A stretch of DNA of 5,952 nt from NCBI GenBank assembly GCA_028718405.1, contig JAQULV010000103.1:1-5952 (forward strand). The letters are read 5' to 3'. Below the pieces are notes generated by a model, which was not told where the DNA came from, searched no databases, and saw nothing but the letters and a program-made list of their open reading frames with translations. Shown here one piece after another: positions 1 to 4,131 of the stretch (its first letter is position 1; each line of letters opens with the position of its first letter). This stretch comes from Smithellaceae bacterium. Lineage in GTDB: Bacteria; Desulfobacterota; Syntrophia; Syntrophales; JAQULV01. Both the position numbers and the translations under genes were made by a program.

Positions 1-125
1 AGAGACTTCTCCTCATTCTCGCCGAGGGGGACAAGTACGACTACAACTGCGCCATCTGCGGAACCTCCGTGGGCGACAAGATCGTACGGCACGGAGGTAA
101 TCATTCCTCTCCTATCAGACACTGA
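1..125 (+). CDS. 3' end of an unrecognised gene with a CxxC motif
   Basis: The frame starting at base 3 is open from the window edge to a TGA at 123-125. It gives about 40 C-terminal residues beginning RLLLILAEGDKYDYNC. The codons mostly end in G or C, as in the clear genes of this window, which favours a real coding end. The only motif is CAIC (C-x-x-C, codons 48-59), followed by a glycine; this could be half of a zinc site or zinc ribbon, but no second pair is visible. The gene converges on the CoA-transferase operon and a terminator hairpin begins about 20 bases after the stop. I do not recognise the family. The other two plus-strand frames are less gene-like, one of them stopping at about base 100. 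Confidence 0.5.
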   Translation, partial: RLLLILAEGDKYDYNCAICGTSVGDKIVRHGGNHSSPIRH

Positions 126-143
126 CTACGTTTATTCTCAAAC

Positions 144-175
144 AAAAAAGCCACGACCTCAAGGCCGTGGCTTTT
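144..175. terminator. Bidirectional rho-independent terminator between convergent genes
   Basis: A GC-rich stem GCCACG (150-155) pairs with CGTGGC (166-171). After an A/C mismatch it continues with two more G-C pairs around the loop TCAA. A run of six A lies on the left (144-149) and TTTT on the right (172-175), so the hairpin has a U-tract in either direction. It sits between the plus-strand stop at 125 and the minus-strand stop at 197, and so can end both transcripts. Confidence 0.85.
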
Positions 176-196
176 CCTTTCCGCACCGTAGTTTCG

Positions 197-967
197 TCAG
201 CGGCCGATCACGTAACGATGAGGATCAACTTCCTCTCTTAAGATGCACAACTCCTCGTCCGTGGGAGGCTTGGTCTGCTCTATCTTGGCGGCCTTCAGCA
301 ACTCGAAGCCACAATTGTCCTGGACGTCCTTTTCGGTATAACCGGGATTTACCGAGATGATCCGCATCCTCTTCGATTCCGGCTCGAAGTCCATGATCGC
401 CATATTGGTGATGATCTTGTAAGGTCCCGCGCCCAGAGGCAGCCCCGATTTGGCCCGCGAGTCTCCACCCTGAAGCCATCCCGGCGTGGTTATGAAATTC
501 ACCTTCTCGACAAAACGTTTGCTGTCCTGCGGCGTCATTACCATCATCCGCCAACAGAAAGAACCAAAGTCGTTGGCGCCGCCGCTGCCTGGAAAGCGAA
601 CCTTCGGCTTCTGGTGATCGTTCCCGATCATCGTGGAATTGATGTTGCCATACATATCGATCTGAGCGCCGCCCAAAAAAGTATAATCGAGCATGCCACG
701 GCAGGCCGTTTCCATGATCTCGCACATCCCGCTCGCCATGATCGCCTTCCAGGTAGTCCGCGAATCGCCCACGGAGATGGGCATTTCCGGGAGCAGAGGT
801 GCCACGCCGCCCGCCTCGAACATAATCGTGAGATTCGGAGAGCCCACTCTCTGGGCGAGCATCGCCGCCGCACAGGGAGCGCCGGTTCCGACACCCACGG
901 TGGCACCATCCTCCAATTCCCGGGAAGCGGCACAGATCATCAGTTCCATCGTATTATATTCAGCCAT
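197..967 (-). CDS. CoA-transferase subunit B (glutaconate CoA-transferase beta-like)
   Basis: This is the catalytic subunit of a class I, two-subunit CoA-transferase, which moves CoA from an acyl-CoA donor to a free carboxylic acid through a glutamyl-CoA intermediate in the cytoplasm. The 256-residue product is close to the usual size for GctB (about 266). Seen in the sequence: GTG loop near residues 27-29, FEAGG at 50-54, FLGGAQID at 97-104, YGNINST at 106-112 and GSGGAND at 127-133. These align from memory with Acidaminococcus GctB. Glu51 falls at its catalytic glutamate, which argues for a true transferase rather than an IpdAB-like ring hydrolase. The reading frame stays open to 1081, but the ATG at 967 has AGGAGG 9 bases upstream and gives the family N-terminus. 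The ribosome site overlaps the subunit A stop (14-base gap), so translation is probably coupled. The substrate cannot be read from sequence. Confidence 0.93.
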   Translation of the reverse strand: MAEYNTMELMICAASRELEDGATVGVGTGAPCAAAMLAQRVGSPNLTIMFEAGGVAPLLPEMPISVGDSRTTWKAIMASGMCEIMETACRGMLDYTFLGGAQIDMYGNINSTMIGNDHQKPKVRFPGSGGANDFGSFCWRMMVMTPQDSKRFVEKVNFITTPGWLQGGDSRAKSGLPLGAGPYKIITNMAIMDFEPESKRMRIISVNPGYTEKDVQDNCGFELLKAAKIEQTKPPTDEELCILREEVDPHRYVIGR

Positions 968-976
968 GAGAGCAAT

Positions 977-984
977 CCTCCTTA
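977..984 (-). promoter_or_regulatory. Subunit B ribosome site fused to the subunit A stop codon
   Basis: On the minus strand the stop TAA of subunit A (984-982) runs directly into AGGAGG, reading TAAGGAGG, 9 bases before the subunit B ATG at 967. A ribosome ending subunit A would sit on the start site of B. This suits a heteromeric enzyme that needs equal amounts of both chains. It also excludes the longer upstream start for subunit B. Confidence 0.85.
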
Positions 985-1974
985 TCTCTTGTTGTTCAGA
1001 ACCATCAGTTCCTTGTGCCTCAGTTCCCACATCTTCTCCATACCGCCGTTGGCGCGGAGGTAGTCGAAGTGGTCCCGGCAATTGTAGATATTCTTATCGA
1101 GGAACTTCTTGAACTCTTCAGGGTCGGTCTCCGCCTTCAGCCATTCCCTGATGTGAGGCTCGTCGGAAAAGTACTCTCCGTACATGTTGCCGGGATAACT
1201 CCCGTAGGGAACCTCGCAGACGGCGTCAACTAGATAGTACGGGATCACTGTGCACGACGGGTCTTTGCGGATGTCATCGGTGGTGATCAGCCTCTCGCAG
1301 GTGATGATCAATCGCTTGCTCGCCCTGGCGAGATCCAAATCGGCAATCGTGATGCCCTTGATCCTGCAGTTTCCATAGATATCCGCCTCGTGGACGTGAA
1401 TGGCAGACACATCCGGAAACAGGGCCGGATGAACCACATAGTTCGCCCCGGTGAACGGACAGGTGATTACCTTGGACCCGCTGTAGTGAAACGTGTCGGT
1501 CCCCATCATGTTGCGGGCTGGGTAGAACGATACCCCGGACGCCGCGGCCTTGAGGCGCACGGCCAAAGAGTAATTTGTCCACTCAGTGACTTCCACCTCT
1601 CCGCTTTCCATATACCGTCTGGCGTTGGGTGAGAGCCCTCTCGCCTCGAGACCGATGATGTAGGCAATGTCGCATCGGTTGAAAACCTTACCGGCGCACA
1701 AGATCTGAAAGTCGTGTGTCGACGTGTGCCCCGCAAAGCCCATATTCTTTCGTCCCTGCCTCAGAAGCTCGTGGCAAACCGCCGTCGGAATCCTGTTGGC
1801 GCCGAATCCGCCGATGGCCAGATAATCCCCGTCGTGGATATACTTCTCCACGGCCTCCTTGACCGACATCAGCTTGCTTTCCAGTTTGCGGCTCTTCTTG
1901 CGAAAGAAGTCCCTGGCCTTGTCCGCATCAGGATCTGTAAAGAGCCTGCCTATTCCCTCTGCAATCGCTTCCAC
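982..1974 (-). CDS. CoA-transferase subunit A (glutaconate CoA-transferase alpha-like)
   Basis: This is the non-catalytic partner subunit of the class I CoA-transferase encoded with subunit B. The 330 residues match the size of the GctA family (about 320). The family core begins at about residue 36 (MSVKEAVEKYIHDGD), followed by the glycine-rich IGGFGANR at 54-61. Further conserved-looking segments are GLEARGLSPNARRYMESG, an IHVHEADIYGN strand-loop and VCEVPYGSYPGNMYGEYF near the C-terminus. About 35 residues before the core form a charged, likely helical extension (GIGRLFTDPD...FFRKKSRK) that Acidaminococcus GctA lacks. I recall the same kind of extension in subunit A homologues of sulfate-reducing and syntrophic bacteria. 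The start is a GTG with GGAGG 9 bases upstream and an in-frame TAG three codons back, so no longer start is possible. The next ATG is residue 36. It is the first gene of the operon, behind a palindromic operator. Confidence 0.92.
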   Translation of the reverse strand: MEAIAEGIGRLFTDPDADKARDFFRKKSRKLESKLMSVKEAVEKYIHDGDYLAIGGFGANRIPTAVCHELLRQGRKNMGFAGHTSTHDFQILCAGKVFNRCDIAYIIGLEARGLSPNARRYMESGEVEVTEWTNYSLAVRLKAAASGVSFYPARNMMGTDTFHYSGSKVITCPFTGANYVVHPALFPDVSAIHVHEADIYGNCRIKGITIADLDLARASKRLIITCERLITTDDIRKDPSCTVIPYYLVDAVCEVPYGSYPGNMYGEYFSDEPHIREWLKAETDPEEFKKFLDKNIYNCRDHFDYLRANGGMEKMWELRHKELMVLNNKR

Positions 1975-1982
1975 GGAAACCT

Positions 1983-1991
1983 ACCTCCTTT
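1983..1991 (-). promoter_or_regulatory. Strong ribosome site fixing a GTG start
   Basis: The minus strand reads AAAGGAGGT here, with 9 bases between GGAGG and the GTG at 1974. An in-frame TAG follows the site just before the start. Together they fix the GTG as the start of subunit A and make its N-terminal extension real rather than a prediction artefact. Confidence 0.85.
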
Positions 1992-2168
1992 GATAATGTT
2001 TTATCGTGCAGGGTCCTCCCTTCGGTGTCCGTTCGCCCCCGCTGCCATGTTCTTCACGACGGCCCCACCGCAAACGCACCGCTTCGGAGTCACCCTCACC
2101 TTGGCTCGATGTGACACTCGGCCTCGTTACACATTTCCTGTCATCGGGCAACGGCCGAAGACGGACTA
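1992..2168. other. Leader and intergenic stretch without a gene
   Basis: The interval between the YajD-family gene and CoA-transferase subunit A is about 287 bases. Apart from the palindrome, promoter and ribosome site listed separately, it holds the presumed 5' leader of the operon. Frames crossing it on either strand have no ribosome site and no recognisable protein. I see no strong hairpin or anti-terminator arrangement. There is also no clear terminator after the YajD stop at 2262. Confidence 0.5.
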
Positions 2169-2196
2169 ACCATAAATTGATTGACAGGTCAATCAA
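2169..2196 (-). promoter_or_regulatory. Candidate sigma-70 promoter of the CoA-transferase operon
   Basis: On the minus strand TTGATT (2196-2191) is followed after 16 bases by TATGGT (2174-2169). Each box matches 4 of 6 consensus positions. Transcription would start near 2162, leaving a leader of about 190 bases before the GTG at 1974, in which I see no gene and no convincing riboswitch. The boxes are weak. The call rests mainly on their position inside the palindrome and the lack of a better pair nearby. Confidence 0.45.
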
Positions 2197-2199
2197 TTT
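2174..2199. promoter_or_regulatory. Perfect 26-bp palindrome, likely TetR-family operator
   Basis: The arm AAATTGATTGAC (2174-2185) and its exact complement GTCAATCAATTT (2188-2199) flank a 2-base centre AG. A 12+12 perfect inverted repeat with such a short centre is the form of a site bound by a dimeric repressor. The TTGAnnGAC..GTCnnTCAA pattern resembles TetR-family operators that control acyl-CoA genes. It covers the -35 box, the spacer and the edge of the -10 box of the candidate promoter, so a bound protein would block transcription. The regulator is not encoded in this window. A terminator is less likely: the stem is AT-rich, the loop would be two bases, and the U-tract faces the strand without a gene. 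Confidence 0.75.
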
Positions 2200-2261
2200 T
2201 TCTCCGTTACCCGAACCTTGTTATAAAAGGAGTATCGAGGCAAAATTGTGATACAGAAAAT

Positions 2262-2726
2262 TCACTTATTTTTGTCTAACGCCTTTTTCAGCTTGTCGGC
2301 CAACGATCCCAGGGAAGTGCCTTCCCCGTTATCACCACCCGTCCGGTAGACCGCAACGCCGTCCGAAGAATCGGCAGCTCCATCGAAATACTCGCCCAAC
2401 ACGCCACGGCTGTGGATGTCCTCGTGGCAGTAAGCACACAGATTCTCCCAATTGCTCCCGTCGGGGGGATTGTTATAATGGTTGCCGTCCTTGTGATGCA
2501 CCGTCAGCAGGTGTCGGTTCGTCTCGTCAAATTCGCGGCCGCAGCGCGCGCAAATCAAGCCGTGAATGGCAAGGGATCGTTCGCGATAATCCTCGCCGGG
2601 CGGTCTCTCGCTTCCCTTCTTGATTTCCCGGACAACGTCCGCCGCCGACTTCGCCCCCGCAACCGTACTCTTGACGGCGCTGGTGCGGACACGCCCTCCC
2701 CTACTGCTGAAGCTGATCTTTGCCAC
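2262..2726 (-). CDS. yajD: YajD-family HNH nuclease
   Basis: A small cytoplasmic protein of the HNH endonuclease fold, 154 residues from the chosen start. It resembles E. coli YajD through most of its length: YRERSLAIHG (47-56), CARC at 59-62, LTVHHKDGNHYNNP (74-87), DGSNWENLCAYCHEDIHS (89-106) and a lysine-rich tail (LADKLKKALDKNK). The two C-x-x-C pairs (59/62 and 97/100) would hold a structural zinc. His77/His78, Asn92 or Asn95, and His101/His105 provide the HNH metal and catalytic set, so the site looks intact. About 35 extra N-terminal residues, rich in Ser, Lys and Arg, precede the YajD-like part. The frame also allows TTG at 2753, but the GTG at 2726 has GGAGG 8 bases upstream and is preferred. 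It is the last gene of a cluster behind two membrane-protein genes. Its DNA target and role are unknown. Confidence 0.85.
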   Translation of the reverse strand: MAKISFSSRGGRVRTSAVKSTVAGAKSAADVVREIKKGSERPPGEDYRERSLAIHGLICARCGREFDETNRHLLTVHHKDGNHYNNPPDGSNWENLCAYCHEDIHSRGVLGEYFDGAADSSDGVAVYRTGGDNGEGTSLGSLADKLKKALDKNK

Positions 2727-2734
2727 TGCTACTG

Positions 2735-2739
2735 CCTCC
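2735..2739 (-). promoter_or_regulatory. Ribosome site selecting the GTG start of the HNH gene
   Basis: GGAGG on the minus strand lies 8 bases before the GTG at 2726. The alternative TTG at 2753 has no comparable site, so the protein is 154 rather than 163 residues long. Confidence 0.7.
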
Positions 2740-2767
2740 GACGTGAGCCACAAACCCTAATAAACGA

Positions 2768-3154
2768 TCACCTGGCGCAACGCAAGGTCTCGATGAAGGT
2801 CATGACACCTTTTACGGCAGCCCGCAGTGTGCCGATCGTCTGAAATATCGGCAAACGGATACCTTCCCGAAGCAGGTTCTCCATATCCTGAGCCCCCGCC
2901 AGTGTATTTCTTATCCTCTCCAGAAAAGGAGAAAGTTCTTCGATGTGATGATTGATAATCTGCGAGGAGTTGTTGATGTTGGCCGTGATGTCCTCCAGAT
3001 TCTTTAGAATGATGGGCAAGCTCTGGTTGACCGCTTGAAGGGTCGTCGAAATCTCCTTCGCCGCCTTTCCGATCTGCAGTACCACAGGCAGAGAAAAGAG
3101 GACGATCAGTAAAAGGGCAACGCTCAAGATGAGCACAACCGTTTCCAATGACAT
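2768..3154 (-). CDS. DUF948-like single-span membrane protein
   Basis: A 128-residue protein with one hydrophobic segment at residues 5-26 (VVLILSVALLLIVLFSLPVV) and no cleavage site, so a membrane anchor. It is followed by a long polar helix region. That region has the pattern IGKAAKEISTTLQAVNQSLP then ILKNLEDITANINNSS, with heptad-like hydrophobic spacing, and it ends in a second weakly hydrophobic stretch (GTLRAAVKGVMTFIETL). The architecture and wording match the DUF948 family of envelope or stress-related proteins, which has no known biochemical activity. Two ATG codons lie close together. The ATG at 3154 has GGAGG 8 bases upstream, while for the one at 3160 the gap is only 2 bases, so 3154 is chosen. 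It follows the YtxH gene by 27 bases and precedes the HNH gene by 41, consistent with one transcript. Confidence 0.75.
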   Translation of the reverse strand: MSLETVVLILSVALLLIVLFSLPVVLQIGKAAKEISTTLQAVNQSLPIILKNLEDITANINNSSQIINHHIEELSPFLERIRNTLAGAQDMENLLREGIRLPIFQTIGTLRAAVKGVMTFIETLRCAR

Positions 3155-3181
3155 TTGCATCTCCTCCCGGCTGTTTTGGGT

Positions 3182-3562
3182 CTATTCGGTCTTGTGTTTT
3201 TCTTCCCGAAAGGCTTCTATACCTGCGTCCAACGCTCTCTTCAAGCGATTCTTGTTTTCCTCGACTGTTTCCTTCCCGAACGCGGCGATCTCCTCGATCT
3301 TATCTCCGGCCCCGGCGGCCACCTGTTTGGCCGTCTCCGCCATCTCCTGCGCTCGCTGCATCGCTTCTTCGTAGATCTTCTTGCTTCGTTCCAGCGAACG
3401 TTCGTATTCCTTCTTGGCCTTGGCCATCAGCTCATCGGCGCCCTTCGCCAAGTCTTCACGTGTCTCTTTACCGCTTTTGGGCGCATAAAGAAAGCCTAAA
3501 AGCGCTCCCAGCGCACCACCGATAATCACGCCCTTAATGAAATCTCCGGTTCTCGTCGACAT
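3182..3562 (-). CDS. YtxH-domain membrane protein
   Basis: A 126-residue protein. Its first 30 residues carry the YtxH signature: a glycine-zipper membrane segment (GVIIGGALGALLGFLYAP, residues 11-28) followed at once by KSGKETRE. The rest (about 35-126) is a strongly charged, alanine-rich helix with Lys/Glu spacing typical of a coiled coil, probably on the cytoplasmic side. YtxH proteins are often annotated as general stress proteins and are frequently found beside DUF948 genes, as here; their molecular role is not established. The ATG at 3562 has GGGAGG upstream with 8 bases between GGAGG and the start. It is the first gene of the three-gene cluster, with a consensus -10 box about 58 bases ahead of the start. 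Confidence 0.88.
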   Translation of the reverse strand: MSTRTGDFIKGVIIGGALGALLGFLYAPKSGKETREDLAKGADELMAKAKKEYERSLERSKKIYEEAMQRAQEMAETAKQVAAGAGDKIEEIAAFGKETVEENKNRLKRALDAGIEAFREEKHKTE

Positions 3563-3619
3563 CTTACAAACCTCCCTTCATCATCTCGATCTTCATCCAT
3601 ACAGATACACTAACTAAGT

Positions 3620-3625
3620 ATTATA
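3620..3625 (-). promoter_or_regulatory. -10 box of the YtxH-DUF948-YajD cluster
   Basis: The minus strand reads TATAAT here, a full sigma-70 -10 consensus. It would start transcription near 3613, about 50 bases before the YtxH ATG. No good -35 hexamer is found 16-18 bases upstream; that stretch is pyrimidine-rich. The promoter may therefore need an activator or a different sigma factor. Confidence 0.6.
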
Positions 3626-3696
3626 CAGGATGTTACCGGAAAGAAAAGGACGGATGAGTCGGGTAGTATTGATAAGAACGGACGTATGCCGTGCAG

Positions 3697-3734
3697 AAAA
3701 AAACAAACCGGGCATCCCTTTCGAGATGTCCGGT
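3697..3734 (-). terminator. Rho-independent terminator of the lipoprotein gene
   Basis: Arms 3707-3716 (ACCGGGCATC) and 3725-3734 (GATGTCCGGT) pair over 10 positions with one G-U wobble and an 8-base loop. Read on the minus strand, the hairpin is followed by TTTGTTTTTTT (3707-3697). It lies about 30 bases after the lipoprotein stop at 3763 and separates that gene from the YtxH cluster. Confidence 0.88.
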
Positions 3735-3762
3735 TAGTTTTCCAACTTGGTTGCTTATGGCG

Positions 3763-3975
3763 TTACTTCGCAGCCGGAGCGGCCGGAGCCGGGGCAGCCG
3801 GAGCAGCCGGGGCACCTTCAGCCGGAGCGGCCGGAGCGGCCGGAGCGGCCGGAGCGGGCTCGGTGACAGCCGCTTCTTCCGGTTTCTGCTCTTCAGCCTT
3901 CTTGCAGCCTACGACTGCAAACGATAAACTCACAAAGAAAAGCAGGGAAAGAATAATGGCGAATACCTTCTTCAT
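3763..3975 (-). CDS. Small Ala/Pro-rich lipoprotein
   Basis: A 70-residue precursor. MKK starts a signal peptide with a hydrophobic core (FAIILSLLFFVSLSFAVV), then a lipobox VVGC with the acylated cysteine at residue 24. The mature chain would be only 47 residues: a short charged part (CKKAEEQKPEE) and then a low-complexity tail of Ala-Ala-Pro repeats ending in lysine. Such a tail is probably extended and flexible, in the periplasm or at the envelope; no enzyme domain is present. The open frame extends to 4011, but the ATG at 3975 has AAGGAGGTGA upstream with 10 bases between GGAGG and the start, and it opens directly into the signal peptide. The gene has its own promoter and terminator. The function is unknown. 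The family is hard to place because the tail is compositionally biased. Confidence 0.82.
   Translation of the reverse strand: MKKVFAIILSLLFFVSLSFAVVGCKKAEEQKPEEAAVTEPAPAAPAAPAAPAEGAPAAPAAPAPAAPAAK
3773..3856. repeat. 9-bp tandem repeats coding Pro-Ala-Ala
   Basis: Four perfect head-to-tail copies of GCCGGAGCG occupy 3821-3856. Exact or one- to two-base variant copies start at 3773, 3782, 3797 and 3806. Read on the minus strand each unit encodes Pro-Ala-Ala inside the lipoprotein gene. Because the unit is a multiple of three, gain or loss of copies lengthens or shortens the tail without breaking the frame. Confidence 0.9.
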
Positions 3976-4014
3976 CAGCGTTTCACCTCCTTTCAAGAAT
4001 TTCCCATACATGAA

Positions 4015-4032
4015 GGATGAATTAAATCATCC
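4015..4032. repeat. Short inverted repeat in the lipoprotein leader
   Basis: GGATGA (4015-4020) and TCATCC (4027-4032) are exact complements separated by the six bases ATTAAA. The repeat lies just downstream of the predicted lipoprotein transcription start. It may form a weak leader hairpin or serve as a protein site. Six base pairs is little, so chance is not excluded. Confidence 0.35.
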
Positions 4033-4045
4033 GATTTGAAAAGAG

Positions 4046-4073
4046 ACGATACGCTTTTTTTTTACCTTGTCAA
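4046..4073 (-). promoter_or_regulatory. Sigma-70 promoter of the lipoprotein gene
   Basis: The minus strand has a perfect -35 box TTGACA (4073-4068) and, after 16 bases, TATCGT (4051-4046), which matches 4 of 6. The spacer contains an uninterrupted run of nine A. Transcription would begin near 4039 and leave a leader of about 63 bases. The -35 box overlaps that of the opposite promoter. Confidence 0.7.
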
Positions 4074-4095
4074 GATAATTTTAACATTATATAAG
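4067..4095 (+). promoter_or_regulatory. Sigma-70 promoter of the HyuA-like gene
   Basis: TTGTCA (4067-4072, 5 of 6) and TATAAG (4090-4095, 5 of 6) are separated by the optimal 17 bases, in an AT-rich stretch. Transcription would begin near 4102, giving a leader of about 30 bases before the ATG at 4132. It is the clearest complete promoter in the window. Confidence 0.8.
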
Positions 4096-4131
4096 GGAAC
4101 CCGTCGGAAAAATTAGTAAATGAGGTGGACG

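Noticed and set aside
968..1081. Longer start for CoA-transferase subunit B
   Set aside because: The added residues overlap subunit A, are Arg/Gly-rich and unlike the family, while the ATG at 967 has an ideal ribosome site.
614..1112. Two overlapping plus-strand frames opposite the CoA-transferase genes
   Set aside because: Their translations are low-complexity or Arg/His/Ser-rich and resemble no family. The minus strand encodes clear CoA-transferase motifs here.
2106..2135. Imperfect inverted repeat GTGACACTCGG/CCTCGTTACAC
   Set aside because: Only about 7 of 11 positions match, which is not distinguishable from chance.
1981..2196. Minus-strand frame of 71 codons through the CoA-transferase leader
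   Set aside because: It would start with TTG inside the palindrome, has no ribosome site, and runs across the predicted promoter and leader.
2174..2205. Palindrome plus T-run as a transcription terminator
   Set aside because: The T-run follows the hairpin only on the plus strand, where no gene ends. The stem is AT-rich and the loop would be two bases, so an operator fits better.
2222..2300. AAAAGGAG followed by a GTG on the plus strand as a small gene start
   Set aside because: The resulting frame is antisense to the HNH gene and gives a protein-unlike sequence rich in Arg, Pro and Ser.
3129..3525. Three plus-strand frames opposite the YtxH gene
   Set aside because: They are antisense shadows with Ser/Arg/Phe-rich translations. 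The opposite strand has the YtxH signature and a ribosome site.
3686..4039. Plus-strand Gly/Ala-rich frame opposite the lipoprotein
   Set aside because: The Gly-Ala repeats come only from reading the 9-bp repeats in antisense. There is no ribosome site, and the frame crosses the terminator and both promoters.
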